From Psychrobacter jeotgali (lineage in GTDB: Bacteria; Pseudomonadota; Gammaproteobacteria; Pseudomonadales; Moraxellaceae), in NCBI RefSeq assembly GCF_904846315.1, contig NZ_CAJHAF010000001.1:744001-808000 (forward strand): DNA of 64,000 bases, written 5' to 3'. Positions 18,358 to 28,840 of this stretch are shown one piece after another. Positions within the stretch are counted from its first letter, which is position 1; each line of letters opens with the position of its first letter. The notes beneath the pieces are model-generated. The model had not been told where the DNA came from. It did not search any database and saw only the letters and a list, made by a program, of their open reading frames with translations. Both the position numbers and the translations under genes were made by a program.

Positions 18358-18969
18358 TTAAAAAGCAGGTTGACGCTTAGGAATAGCGTTTAAAAACTCA
18401 TTGCGAGCTTGATTATCATGCTTATATTCACCTAGCATTGCGGTACTGCGGGTGGTTGAATGCTGCTTACTGACACCGCGCATCATCATACACATATGCG
18501 AGGCATCCATCACTACCGCAACGCCGCGGCAACCAGTGACATCCATGATGGCTTGTGCCACCTGTTCACTCAGGTTTTCTTGAATTTGTAGACGACGAGC
18601 GAACATATCGACGATTCGAGCAAATTTTGATAAGCCTAATACTTGACCGTTCGGCAAATAACCAATATGGGCAATGCCATGAAAAGGCAGCATGTGATGC
18701 TCACACAACGAATAAAACTCGATATTCTGCACCAATACCAGTTCACGATTGGTTGATGGAAATATCGCCTCATTAACGATTTCATCTAAGTCTTGATGAT
18801 AACCTATGGTCAAGTGAGCAAAGGCTTTAGCTGCGCGCAGAGGTGTATCTACTAGCCCTGGGCGCCTTAAGTCCTCACCCGTTGAGCTAATCAGGTTGCG
18901 ATAGGATTCAATAGTTTGTTTATGATCCGATGTTATTATAGGGGTATTACTCATAAGTTTGGCAGCCAT
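18358..18969 (-). CDS. folE: GTP cyclohydrolase I
   Basis: Converts GTP to 7,8-dihydroneopterin triphosphate, first step of tetrahydrofolate synthesis. Zinc ligands are Cys89 and His92 (CEHHMLPF) and Cys160 ([10 protein letters not shown]); [19 protein letters not shown] is the family core. The length of 203 fits the shorter, single-domain bacterial type. Two starts are possible, at residue 1 or Met6 (MSNTP); GGATGG lies before the second, so the true start may be 15 bases in. It is monocistronic here. Confidence 0.96.
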   Translation of the reverse strand: MAAKLMSNTPIITSDHKQTIESYRNLISSTGEDLRRPGLVDTPLRAAKAFAHLTIGYHQDLDEIVNEAIFPSTNRELVLVQNIEFYSLCEHHMLPFHGIAHIGYLPNGQVLGLSKFARIVDMFARRLQIQENLSEQVAQAIMDVTGCRGVAVVMDASHMCMMMRGVSKQHSTTRSTAMLGEYKHDNQARNEFLNAIPKRQPAF

Positions 18970-19275
18970 CCAAAATGTGGGTATAGCTTAACGCTAAATC
19001 CTTGCTAATCAAAGATTATGACAAAGGGATTTTATAAAGTAGAGTGCAAGCTGGGAAGGGCTGCAATTATACTCGAAAACTGCGCAATTTCATACCGCTA
19101 CAGAGGATTCTTAGCGGTTTGTTATTTAGTACCTAATATTGAGCCCTAATAGTTTACGACTGTTTACTTAAGGTGATTCGTGTATAATAAAACATACTTT
19201 TTATTCTGTTATTTGCTTGCAGACCCTAAACTCATTCATTGTTTAACTTTTTTAATTTTTTGACAAGGATATATT
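18970..19275. other. Divergent intergenic region between folE and fabI
   Basis: The 306 bases hold promoters for both genes. For fabI a TATAAT is at 19193-19198 with a weak TGTTTA at 19171-19176 (16-base spacing). No open reading frame or structured RNA was recognised. Confidence 0.5.
19171..19198 (+). promoter_or_regulatory. Candidate fabI promoter
   Basis: A perfect -10 (TATAAT, 19193-19198) with a poor -35 (TGTTTA). The leader to fabI would be about 70 bases. Confidence 0.45.
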
Positions 19276-20088
19276 ATGCTATTGCAAGGACAACGCTTCG
19301 TCGTTACTGGTATTGCCAGCAAACTCTCTATTGCTTGGGCAATCGCTGAAGCTTTACACCGTGAAGGTGCGTCACTGATTTTGACTTACCCCAATGAAAA
19401 GATTAAAAAACGGGTAGATATGGCGGCTGAAGCTTTTGAGGCCGATATGGTGCTTGAGTGTGATGTTGCCTCTGACGAGTCTATTGCTAAGTGTTTTGAG
19501 CAAGTTACGGCGCATTGGGGTGATGGTATCAATGGCGTGGTTCATGCAATTGGTTTTGCGCCTATGGATCAGCTTGATGGGGACTTTGTTAATGCCACCA
19601 CTCGTGAGGGCAGTCAGATTGCGCATGATATCTCAAGCTATAGCTTTGTCGCTTTGGCAAAAGCTGCGCGCGAATTACTGGCTATGCGTCACGGATCAAT
19701 GCTGACTTTAACTTACGAAGGCAGTATCTCAGTACTACCGAACTATAATGTGATGGGCATGGCAAAAGCCAGTTTAGAAGCTAGCGTCCGCTATTTAGCC
19801 ACTTCAATGGGCGGTGAAGGGATTCGAGTTAATGCGATTTCAGCAGGGCCTATTCGTACCCTTGCCGCTAGTGGTATCAAATCCTTCCGCAAAATGCTCG
19901 ATATCAGTGAAAAGATTGCTCCGCTACAGCGTAATATTGATCAAATGGAAGTCGGTAATGCTGCGTTATTCTTATTATCGCCTTGGGCATCTGGCATCAC
20001 TGGTGAGATTATGTTTGTCGATGCCGGCTTTAATACCGTTGCCATCAGTGAGCAGTTAATGCTGCTTGGAGAGACTGAAGCGAAATAG
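19276..20088 (+). CDS. fabI: Enoyl-ACP reductase [NADH]
   Basis: Reduces the trans-2 double bond of enoyl-ACP in fatty acid elongation; target of triclosan. It is a short-chain dehydrogenase-like protein with the FabI-type cofactor region [16 protein letters not shown]. The catalytic set is Tyr147, Tyr157 and Lys164 (Y-x6-K), equal to E. coli Tyr146/Tyr156/Lys163. The HAIGFAP loop keeps the glycine found in triclosan-sensitive enzymes. Length 270 is close to E. coli (262). A good AAGGA site precedes the ATG. Confidence 0.97.
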   Translation: MLLQGQRFVVTGIASKLSIAWAIAEALHREGASLILTYPNEKIKKRVDMAAEAFEADMVLECDVASDESIAKCFEQVTAHWGDGINGVVHAIGFAPMDQLDGDFVNATTREGSQIAHDISSYSFVALAKAARELLAMRHGSMLTLTYEGSISVLPNYNVMGMAKASLEASVRYLATSMGGEGIRVNAISAGPIRTLAASGIKSFRKMLDISEKIAPLQRNIDQMEVGNAALFLLSPWASGITGEIMFVDAGFNTVAISEQLMLLGETEAK

Positions 20089-20198
20089 TGGATTAATTAT
20101 CATAAATTCGTAGCGTTAGTTCAGAGAAGGCAGCCAATTGGTTGTCTTTTTTGGGTATACTGTGAGCATTTTTTGCTGATTATATTTAGGCGGCGGAT

Positions 20199-20900
20199 AT
20201 GATAACCAAACTTCCAAGATGGATATTATGGGGCGGCGGGGTGTTGGCATTCAGCGCAGGTTGTGTCAATACCGCTGCTTTGATTGGCTTTACTAATTTA
20301 TCTGTGTCTCATGTTACCGGTAACGTCAGTTTTTTTTCGGCCGCCATAGCTCATTTTGATATCAGTAGTATCTTTTTTATTGGTGCTTCATTACTATCGT
20401 TTTTGGCAGGGGCAATACTGAGCGGCTTTGTTATCGGTCAGACTTCACTGAGACTGGGTAGAAGTTATGGACGAGCGTTATATATAGAAGCTGCGCTGCT
20501 ATTTATCAGCTATCTGCTCTATCAACAGCATGATTATTTAGGTCAGTTAGCGGCGGCGATGGCTTGTGGACTGCAAAATGCGATGGTCGCTACTTATAGT
20601 GGGGCAGTTATTCGTACTACGCATTTAACCGGGCTGACCTCTGATATGGGCGCTGCTATAGGTAATTGGTTGGCTGGCCGCTCGATTAGCAAGCCCACCC
20701 TGGGTTTTCAGACCATTATCTGGTATTGTTTCTTTGGCGGCGGGGTAGTAGGGGCCTTTTTATACGCTAGAGTAGGCTATGGCGCTTTGTTTGTTCCTAT
20801 AACTATCGTATTGCTGGCCGCTTTTTTCTATAATTATGCTTCTGATAATTTACCTGAGGTGAGACAGCCTAGACGTAAAAGGCGCTCATCAAATAGATAA
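20199..20900 (+). CDS. DUF1275 (YoaK-family) membrane protein
   Basis: A 233-residue, roughly six-helix inner-membrane protein. The opening GGGVLAFSAGCVNTAALIGF followed by SVSHVTGNVS is the signature of DUF1275. AMACGLQNAMVATYSGAVIR and THLTGLTSDMG are also conserved in the family. Function is unknown. The terminator hairpin overlaps the last codons, so the tail RRKRRSSNR is partly dictated by that stem. Confidence 0.85.
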   Translation: MITKLPRWILWGGGVLAFSAGCVNTAALIGFTNLSVSHVTGNVSFFSAAIAHFDISSIFFIGASLLSFLAGAILSGFVIGQTSLRLGRSYGRALYIEAALLFISYLLYQQHDYLGQLAAAMACGLQNAMVATYSGAVIRTTHLTGLTSDMGAAIGNWLAGRSISKPTLGFQTIIWYCFFGGGVVGAFLYARVGYGALFVPITIVLLAAFFYNYASDNLPEVRQPRRKRRSSNR

Positions 20901-20910
20901 GCGCCTTTTA
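20877..20910 (+). terminator. Terminator overlapping the DUF1275 stop codon
   Basis: AAAAGGCGCT (20877-20886) pairs with AGCGCCTTTT (20900-20909). The left arm lies within the coding sequence and the loop contains the stop codon. Confidence 0.88.
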
Positions 20911-20973
20911 TTCATATATAAAATATTTATAGACTAAATCTGTAATAACTGATAAAAATGTCTGGTTCAAAGG

Positions 20974-21138
20974 CTATTTTTCATCTTCTTCTTCATGATC
21001 TTCATGCTCATGTAAACCTTGCATCATATCAAGAGCACAGTCATCGGTACGTTGCTGATCTTCTTTAGCAAGTCCATCTTGGTTGATATCTTTAGGGGCC
21101 ATTTTAGTGGTGGAATCGGTTTTATTGCGATTTGACAT
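20974..21138 (-). CDS. Small acidic hypothetical protein (54 residues)
   Basis: A short gene with a very good ribosome site (GAGGAG, six bases before the ATG). The product starts MSNRNKTDSTTKMAPKDINQ and ends in a His/Glu/Asp-rich tail (HEHEDHEEEDEK). It has no signal peptide or membrane segment and one cysteine. I recognise no family. The tail could bind metal, but that is only a composition-based guess. It lies alone between two rightward genes. Confidence 0.65.
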   Translation of the reverse strand: MSNRNKTDSTTKMAPKDINQDGLAKEDQQRTDDCALDMMQGLHEHEDHEEEDEK

Positions 21139-21543
21139 AGAATACTCCTCATTATTTTAATCAATATTGTTGTCATTCCTATTTAACAATAGTTATAAGT
21201 TAATCTATTAAGTATGGTATAGATACCTTATATTGTACAGGTAGGATATGCGTTGGTTTAGTGACTGTATGTAACTGATATTACGCTACGGCTATTCTGC
21301 TTTGTAAAAAAGGTGGAGGCATTTAATAAGGTATTGAGTAAGGTTATTAAAAATCCTAGCAAGCTTAAGTTTTTACAAACGGGACATGAAATGTACTTCA
21401 GAAGAAATATTTCTGTTAAGATGTCGACATATTTTGATGGAGCAGGCCATAGTACTGTAGTCCTATCAAAATAGGTTTTTATTCTACTTTGTTTATAACC
21501 TGTCTTTGGCTGCAAGCAATACTGCAACCAGTAAGGATACTTT
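21139..21543. other. Intergenic region before the SLC13 transporter
   Basis: About 400 bases with promoters for the small leftward gene and the rightward transporter. A short perfect palindrome, GGTATAGATACC, lies near 21216-21227. A 89-codon leftward open frame here (21258-21527) has no ribosome site or family features and is not annotated. Confidence 0.4.
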
Positions 21544-22965
21544 ATGTCAGAAAGAAAATTGGACAGTCATCTTCCTGATGATGGCAATGAGTATTTATTT
21601 ACCGATACTTTTCCAAAAGGTACTGGTAAAGGACTGATCGTGGTGGCCATAGCCGCCATTATTAGTATGGTGATTTATAATATATTACCGTTCGATGTCA
21701 ATGCCAATAAAGGCCTTGCCATGCTGTTTTTTATTGGTGCGTTATGGTTAACAGAAGCCTTGCACGTTACAATCACTGCAATTTTAGTGGTAGTTATAGG
21801 TACCCTTATTGGGATTCCAGACTTTGATGCCAAAATCGGTTTACAAAGTTTCGCTAGTCCGACCATTTATTTATTCTTTGGTGGATTTGCACTAGCCGCT
21901 GCGCTTCATGTGCAACAACTGGATAGAAAGATTGCTCTAAAAATATTATCAATGTCAGGCGGCAAGCTTGGTACGGCGGTATTTTTGATATTTGGGGTAA
22001 CGGCATTTTTATCGATGTGGATATCGAACACCGCTACTGCTGCTATGATGCTGCCTCTAGCCCTCGGTATTTTGACCCAAGTGGATCGTGAAAAAGACCG
22101 CGGTACCTTTGTATTCGTACTACTAGGTATTGCTTATTCAGCGAGCTTGGGTGGTTTAGGCACGATTGTAGGGTCTCCACCTAATGCTATTGCGGCTAAA
22201 GCATTAGATATCGCCTTTGTTGATTGGATGAAGTTTGGTATTCCTATCATGTTAATCATGCTGCCCTTATTATTGGGAGCGATGTATCTGGTATTAAAGC
22301 CTAATCTGAACCGTCAAGTGACTGAGATATCTGAAGCGCCTATCCCATGGAACAAGCCTCGCATACTAACGATTATAGTATTTATTGTGACGGCGCTTAG
22401 CTGGATATTCTCTAAGAAGATTGGCACTGCGCTGGATATTGGTGATACGGACGCCGTTATTGCTTTATCAGCTGCGGTAGCTGTGGTTAGCTTAGGACTA
22501 GTATCATGGAAACAAGTCTCTGACAATACCGATTGGGGCGTGCTCATGCTATTCGGTGGGGGTATTGCTCTATCAACCGTATTGAAGGTATCAGGCGCTT
22601 CTTTGATACTAGGAGAAACGGTCGCCAATGCATTGTCAGCCGCACCTATTATCGTAGTCATGATTGCGGTAGCAGGGTTTATTATATTCTTGACTGAGTT
22701 TGCCTCTAATACCGCCTCTGCCGCTTTGTTAGTGCCTGTATTTGCTGCTATCGCTGAGCAAATGGGACTACCGCAAGAGGTATTGGTCTTGGTTATCGGT
22801 ATTGGTGCTTCTTGTGCCTTTATGCTACCAGTAGCGACTCCGCCTAATGCCATTGTCTTTGGTACTGGTTTGATTAAACAATCAGAGATGGTACGTACCG
22901 GAGTAGTGCTCAATATTCTTGCTACCTTTGTGGTTGGACTATGGGCATATTTTTTCTTAATATAA
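21544..22965 (+). CDS. SLC13 (DASS) family sodium:dicarboxylate or anion symporter
   Basis: A polytopic transporter of 473 residues. The two halves each carry the substrate/sodium-binding SNT motif: SNTATAAMMLPLA and SNTASAALLVPVF. GGLGTIVGSPPNAIAAKAL and MLPVATPPNAIVFGTG are the two PPN-type hairpin tips of the fold. Typical substrates are succinate, malate, citrate or sulfate; the exact one cannot be told. An AAGGA ribosome site precedes the ATG. It is monocistronic, ended by a strong terminator. Confidence 0.92.
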   Translation: MSERKLDSHLPDDGNEYLFTDTFPKGTGKGLIVVAIAAIISMVIYNILPFDVNANKGLAMLFFIGALWLTEALHVTITAILVVVIGTLIGIPDFDAKIGLQSFASPTIYLFFGGFALAAALHVQQLDRKIALKILSMSGGKLGTAVFLIFGVTAFLSMWISNTATAAMMLPLALGILTQVDREKDRGTFVFVLLGIAYSASLGGLGTIVGSPPNAIAAKALDIAFVDWMKFGIPIMLIMLPLLLGAMYLVLKPNLNRQVTEISEAPIPWNKPRILTIIVFIVTALSWIFSKKIGTALDIGDTDAVIALSAAVAVVSLGLVSWKQVSDNTDWGVLMLFGGGIALSTVLKVSGASLILGETVANALSAAPIIVVMIAVAGFIIFLTEFASNTASAALLVPVFAAIAEQMGLPQEVLVLVIGIGASCAFMLPVATPPNAIVFGTGLIKQSEMVRTGVVLNILATFVVGLWAYFFLI

Positions 22966-23015
22966 TTATTTAATGTCACGCTTTGATATGTTGATATATT
23001 AAAATGCTGATACAT

Positions 23016-23056
23016 AAAAACCGCTACTTAGTGTTTTTTCTCAGTAGCGGTTTTTT
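23016..23056. terminator. Bidirectional terminator between SLC13 gene and roxA
   Basis: AAAAACCGCTACT (23016-23028) pairs with AGTAGCGGTTTTT (23043-23055). A and T runs on both sides fit convergent use. Confidence 0.92.
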
Positions 23057-23086
23057 GATTTTCAATTATAAGGAGTTGCTTAAAGA

Positions 23087-24271
23087 TTACGCAGGATAAT
23101 TGAGCCAAACCCAACCATTTTCTAACCATTCCATTAATTCATCTGGATCGACAACTGCTACGTCGTCAACGGTTAGAGACTCGCCATCCGCCAGGCGCAT
23201 CAGCAATGTAGCGGCATCCTTGTCAATCTCATCAAGGCGTTGACCATTAGCATATAGATTCACTTCGCCTTCAAACTTACTATAAAGCAAGCGATTGCTA
23301 TAATCAGCTTGTAGCACTGCGCCTTCTGCTAAAGCTTGCATCAGCTCGTCAGTAGTCAAGGTCTCTTCAGGTACCAGCGCATCGTATTGGCGTTTGCTGA
23401 CCACTTCACTAACGGCTTGGCGGATAATATCATCACCGCGCATCGATTCCAGCATTTGCAATAATTGCGCTTTGATAGCTTCGATGCTATCTGTCTGCAA
23501 TTCACCTGAAGGCTGCAATGACTGAGGTAGAATCATCGGAATAAATAAGCTGCTGTCCTGGGTTGCCACATCTGCCAGACTATCGATGATTTGCATGAGA
23601 TTAGGTCGACGACAGCCAAAAGAAAAGGTTAAACAGTCATCTTGAGCGACTCCAAAGTGCGATAACTTTGGCGGCACATAAAGCACATCTCCCGCTTCTA
23701 GCACTTCATCAAATACAATTTCGCCCATGTCATCAAAGATACGAATCGGCTCATCGGCGACAAATTCGGTATTCTCGTCACAAAACTTGCCCAGCTGCCA
23801 ACGACGAGAGCCATAACCTTGTGCTAAAAATACATCGTAATCATCATAATGCTTGCCCACTGAACCGCCTTTTGGCGCATAAGAGACCATAATATCGTCA
23901 CGTTGCCACTGCGGAATAAAATCAAAGGCTTGCCATAATTGTCCCAGCTCAGGAGACCATTGTTCTAAGTTTTGTACCAATACCGTCCACTGCGCTGGCA
24001 AATTGTCAAAGTCGGCTTCTGTGAGTGGGCTCTTTTTAAGCTGCCATTGAGACTTGTTTGGTTGTTTAGTGGCTGCTTGCGTTAATAAACGCGCAGAGAC
24101 ATCTTCCTCAAGTGCCAGTCCGAGCATATCATCGGGCTCAAACATACCGATAAGCTGTGGTAAGCCTTGTTTGATTAATAATGGTTTTTTTTGCCAATAC
24201 TCGCTCAAGAATTGTTCAGCGGTAATATCTTTGGGTAAGCACAGAGGAATAGCTGTCATTGATAAATCCAT
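23087..24271 (-). CDS. roxA: Ribosomal protein L16 arginine hydroxylase (JmjC cupin)
   Basis: 2-oxoglutarate/Fe(II) oxygenase of the YcfD/RoxA type, which hydroxylates an arginine of ribosomal protein L16. The iron triad is His141 and Asp143 (KHYDDYDVF) and His205 (PPKLSHFG), with AQGYGSRRWQLG next to the first two. A C-terminal winged-helix region (about 300-394) follows as in YcfD. The length is 394 versus 373 in E. coli. Translation may begin at Met1 or Met5; neither has a strong ribosome site. Confidence 0.93.
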   Translation of the reverse strand: MDLSMTAIPLCLPKDITAEQFLSEYWQKKPLLIKQGLPQLIGMFEPDDMLGLALEEDVSARLLTQAATKQPNKSQWQLKKSPLTEADFDNLPAQWTVLVQNLEQWSPELGQLWQAFDFIPQWQRDDIMVSYAPKGGSVGKHYDDYDVFLAQGYGSRRWQLGKFCDENTEFVADEPIRIFDDMGEIVFDEVLEAGDVLYVPPKLSHFGVAQDDCLTFSFGCRRPNLMQIIDSLADVATQDSSLFIPMILPQSLQPSGELQTDSIEAIKAQLLQMLESMRGDDIIRQAVSEVVSKRQYDALVPEETLTTDELMQALAEGAVLQADYSNRLLYSKFEGEVNLYANGQRLDEIDKDAATLLMRLADGESLTVDDVAVVDPDELMEWLENGWVWLNYPA

Positions 24272-24446
24272 ATGATAAAGGGTTGATAAGTGGTTTAAAA
24301 TATTGATTAATTTGAAATAATAAAAAGGTTTGCTTTAGAAAAATAAGACAATCGTTTATTATAGAGTGCTGTTCTAATCATAGTTGATCTATAGAAAAAC
24401 ATATCAACATGCCTTTTATATTTACCCAAATTACTATAGGACGCTT

Positions 24447-24629
24447 ATGAAAAAATTACATTTAATAGCTGTAATTGTCGGCGCATTATTCTTACAGGCT
24501 TGTGTACACAAGGTGGTGACTGTCCCGGCCAAGGTTGCCTACAAAACCACTAAAGGCGTAGTTAAAGGCACCGTTGCAGTGGGCAAGGCTATCATACCGG
24601 GCGACAGCGACGACGATAAAGATGATTAA
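24447..24629 (+). CDS. Small lipoprotein
   Basis: A 60-residue lipoprotein: MKKLHLIAVIVGALFLQAC is a signal sequence with lipobox LQAC (Cys19). The mature part has a repeated VxxKxAYKTTKGVVKGTVAVGKA stretch (see residues 21-46) and an acidic tail (DSDDDKDD). I chose ATG 24447, with AGGA upstream, over an in-frame ATG at 24384 that would add 21 residues and bury the signal peptide. Similar small lipoproteins occur in Acinetobacter and Psychrobacter; the function is unknown. Its stop overlaps the 3' end of the next, convergent gene by four bases. Confidence 0.85.
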   Translation: MKKLHLIAVIVGALFLQACVHKVVTVPAKVAYKTTKGVVKGTVAVGKAIIPGDSDDDKDD

Positions 24630-25267
24630 GGTAGAGCTTGGTCTTTATCATTGTTAAATAAAACGATCCCTGCACCAGATAGGCCTCCTAAAAAAGCCAT
24701 CATAATATCTTTATGAGCATCCCAAATATCGCCTTGTTGACCATTGTAAGCTTCGCTTGCTTCTGGTGACAAGGTCATCGCTAGCATCCATTCAAATAAC
24801 TCGTAGGCCGTACTAGTGGCTAAATTCAGCTGCAGAGCAAGCAGTAGGAGGGCGCGCATCGATAATGAAGGTAGATAATAACGAAAGATATCTATCATAA
24901 ATGGTAATAGTAATAAACCATAGCTGAAGTGAACCAGCCTATCGTACATATTACGCTGCCAACCAAACTTATCCGTTAAGTTGATGCCAAATAACGCCTG
25001 CGTCCAATCATCGTAAGGCAAATACGAATATAAGTATCTTGCCCCGATGATATGAATGATAATGAATATACTAGCTAGTACAAAAGACATTGTACGCACG
25101 TGCAAATAGCGATAGCAGACTAGCATCACTCCTACAAAAGCAACGGTGCCTGCTTGATGAAGTAGATAGCTTGAGGTGTCTAATGGATTAATACTTGCCA
25201 GCGCCATTACTAAGGTAATGACGACTAAGCAAGTAATTATGGCTTTATTAGCCGTAGACTTTGTCAT
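24626..25267 (-). CDS. YjdF/DUF2238-family membrane protein
   Basis: A 213-residue protein with about six hydrophobic segments. The conserved core of DUF2238 is visible: FGWQRNMYDRLVHFSYGLLL, then TAYELFEWMLAM, and GQQGDIWDAHKDIMMAFLG. No function is established for the family. It begins 21 bases after the purB stop on the same strand and is probably cotranscribed with purB. It ends convergently against the small lipoprotein gene. Confidence 0.85.
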   Translation of the reverse strand: MTKSTANKAIITCLVVITLVMALASINPLDTSSYLLHQAGTVAFVGVMLVCYRYLHVRTMSFVLASIFIIIHIIGARYLYSYLPYDDWTQALFGINLTDKFGWQRNMYDRLVHFSYGLLLLPFMIDIFRYYLPSLSMRALLLLALQLNLATSTAYELFEWMLAMTLSPEASEAYNGQQGDIWDAHKDIMMAFLGGLSGAGIVLFNNDKDQALP

Positions 25268-25288
25268 ACTTTTTCAAAGCTAAATTTA

Positions 25289-26689
<1,401 letters not shown>

Positions 26690-26796
26690 TTAAATTTTAG
26701 ATAAATAAATCAATAGGTGACACATAAGCTTTGCGACATGATTATAACCTGAAACGGCTCAGTTTTGAGTGAAATACGTTTAAGATGGCTTATTTA

Positions 26797-28650
26797 TTAA
26801 GGTGAGCTGCCGGTAAGCGCTTGGGTTGAGCCGTATTGAGTATTAAAATAAAATATACGACTGGTTCTTGCACTCAAAGCTAAGGACTTGGTCTTGACAG
26901 TACCATTATCGCCGATAGCGGCACTGTCGCCGGCATAGTCAATAGCATTAAACCTCGGCTCTACCAATTTTGAGGTGACGGTAGCGCCTTTTTCCCCTAA
27001 TTTTTGTAGCTTGTCTTGCATAACAAAACTAGTGATATTGCGATTAGCTCGATTGGTTGCGGTAATTTTATAAGCAATACACATACCCGGACTTACACTA
27101 ACACCGGTCTCCGAGCTATTTAAGGGGTTTTTGCTATAAGTAAGACTAGGATCTGTAAGCGAGGTAATACTACAGTCATTGGCTGCCTGCTCTTTTTCAA
27201 GTACCAAGGCCTTGTTAGCTTCAATGACTCGACCAAAGTTAATATTTTCATAAAGATATTGATTGGGAATGAATGAGATTATTTGTATAGCGCTGGTGGT
27301 ACGGATAGGATAGTTATTATTATCCTCTTCTATAACACAAATAGAGTTTGAAGTATTAATCGTGCTAATGGGTATAGTAAAGTTGTATGCTCCAGCGTCA
27401 GCAGGTGTTATGGTCTGGGTGGCAATAATAGTCGGTTTAGAGCGGTTACAGTTATTTGCCAAACTCACCTTACTACTAGCAATACCTGACTCGTTACGGT
27501 CAAAAACACCATTAAAGTATTGATTATTATTATAGATGCCGCCTATCGTGTCAGGATTTTTTGTTGCAAATTGATCATCAATACCGCCGTTATCATTGTA
27601 GACAGTTCCTGAAAAAATGTAATTTAACGGCTCGCTCTCTACTCCAAAGCTGATCCACTCATTAAAAGTTTCTCCAACTTTCTCTCCCTCAAAAGCGTTA
27701 CTACCATTCATAATACCTTCATAAGTCAACGTGACCGAGCTGGCATTTCTTAACGCCACCACATAGCTGCTATCCGTATTAGCCATACCATAGCTGACAT
27801 ATTGGATATTTTTATTGTTGCTGGTACTGGTACCAACGGCTAATGGAGAAAAGGTACTCTGATTATTAGGACTAGTTGAGGTTGATTTCAAAATATTGGT
27901 AAAGGTTGCAGAGCTAGGTAAAAAACCACTGGCATTATTGCGAATACGAACTTCGTTATTAGTGGTGCTAGGTCTAAACCGGTTACTACCTAGATTGGTA
28001 CCGTTAAGAAAATCTAAGCGATAAAAGTATAGTTTGTTATCACTATTAGAGCGAAGCTGCGGCTCAGGAGTATCGACATCATATCTAAAAGTATTAGAAG
28101 TAGGCGACTCCCTTCTACCCATAAAATAGTCGCCCATAGCTTCATAGTATAAAGGGACAGCTGAGTTGTTTTTAACAGTAGCTTCGGCAGGTGTATTTAT
28201 TTGACTGTTCTTAGTGAATGCTAAAGTATGACGTGCGACCTCTGAATTACCATCTGCAGCATAGCTAGCTTGGCCAATTTTTATGGTATGGATGGCGGTA
28301 TTGTTAGTAGGAGTAATAGCAAAGGTATAAGTAAACTTATCATTAGCGATATCAGTATTGGCGTCATTTCTTATTTCAATGCCATTATTACCAACTGTGA
28401 AGCTCCTACCACTATAACCGTTACTAGCGCCTGCTGAAACAGTATATCTACCAGTGGCGCCCGTTGGCGTGGTATAACGACCAGAAGCGATGCTTCCAGC
28501 CTCTGGGCTAAGATCACGGGTAAACGTACCAAAGTTTGATGGTGCTGCCAGTACTTGAAAGGAAGCGATAGCTATAATAAAGACGAGAGGATATTTCGTA
28601 AATGATAAAGACTTGATAGAATTGGTAATAAAGGAAGAACGATAGTTCAT
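26797..28650 (-). CDS. Secreted Asn/Ser/Thr-rich surface protein of unknown function
   Basis: I cannot assign a named function. Residues 1-35 are a Sec signal peptide ending VLA|APS. Residues 36-340 are Asn/Thr/Ser-rich and strand-like, without a recognised domain. Residues 343-450 (IFSGTVYNDNGG... FNGVFDRNESGIASSKVSL... TPADAGAYNFTI) resemble an SdrD_B/Cna_B-type repeat. Residues 490-560 resemble a DUF11-like domain (YKITATNRANRNITSFVMQD). Four cysteines (401, 438, 493, 524) fit two disulfides. I see no membrane anchor, LPXTG motif or autotransporter barrel, so it is probably released or non-covalently attached. The AGGA ribosome site supports the start. A 32-base perfect palindrome lies upstream. 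Confidence 0.7.
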   Translation of the reverse strand: MNYRSSFITNSIKSLSFTKYPLVFIIAIASFQVLAAPSNFGTFTRDLSPEAGSIASGRYTTPTGATGRYTVSAGASNGYSGRSFTVGNNGIEIRNDANTDIANDKFTYTFAITPTNNTAIHTIKIGQASYAADGNSEVARHTLAFTKNSQINTPAEATVKNNSAVPLYYEAMGDYFMGRRESPTSNTFRYDVDTPEPQLRSNSDNKLYFYRLDFLNGTNLGSNRFRPSTTNNEVRIRNNASGFLPSSATFTNILKSTSTSPNNQSTFSPLAVGTSTSNNKNIQYVSYGMANTDSSYVVALRNASSVTLTYEGIMNGSNAFEGEKVGETFNEWISFGVESEPLNYIFSGTVYNDNGGIDDQFATKNPDTIGGIYNNNQYFNGVFDRNESGIASSKVSLANNCNRSKPTIIATQTITPADAGAYNFTIPISTINTSNSICVIEEDNNNYPIRTTSAIQIISFIPNQYLYENINFGRVIEANKALVLEKEQAANDCSITSLTDPSLTYSKNPLNSSETGVSVSPGMCIAYKITATNRANRNITSFVMQDKLQKLGEKGATVTSKLVEPRFNAIDYAGDSAAIGDNGTVKTKSLALSARTSRIFYFNTQYGSTQALTGSSP

Positions 28651-28708
28651 GAACTGTCCTGAAGAGAATTAGACGTACTTGTATAGATAGTGCTTATAAA
28701 AGTACTTA

Positions 28709-28740
28709 ATAAGAAAATATATGCTGATATATTTTCTTAT
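28709..28740. promoter_or_regulatory. 32-base perfect inverted repeat upstream of the surface-protein gene
   Basis: Two 14-base arms (28709-28722 and 28727-28740) are exact reverse complements around a GCTG centre. All of each arm is A/T except one G or C. It is 59 bases before the start codon and about 100 bases after the mnmA stop. No T-run follows it, so an operator is more likely than a terminator. A possible promoter (TTAAGT, 18 bases, TATACA on the reverse strand) abuts it. Confidence 0.65.
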
Positions 28741-28840
28741 AACATGATTTTAGAAAACGACTTCAAGCTAGTCTGCTCAAAGGTAGTATTAATCAGATAA
28801 AAGGCAAGTGGGACGATAAGTAGTTGATTAGTAGACGTTT

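Noticed and set aside
22314..23015. Leftward open frame of 233 codons opposite the SLC13 transporter gene
   Set aside because: It mirrors a strongly supported transporter, has Ala/Thr/Ile-rich antisense composition, and no ribosome site or family motif.
24384..24446. Earlier start for the small lipoprotein
   Set aside because: It would bury the lipoprotein signal peptide; ATG 24447 has AGGA and a perfect signal.
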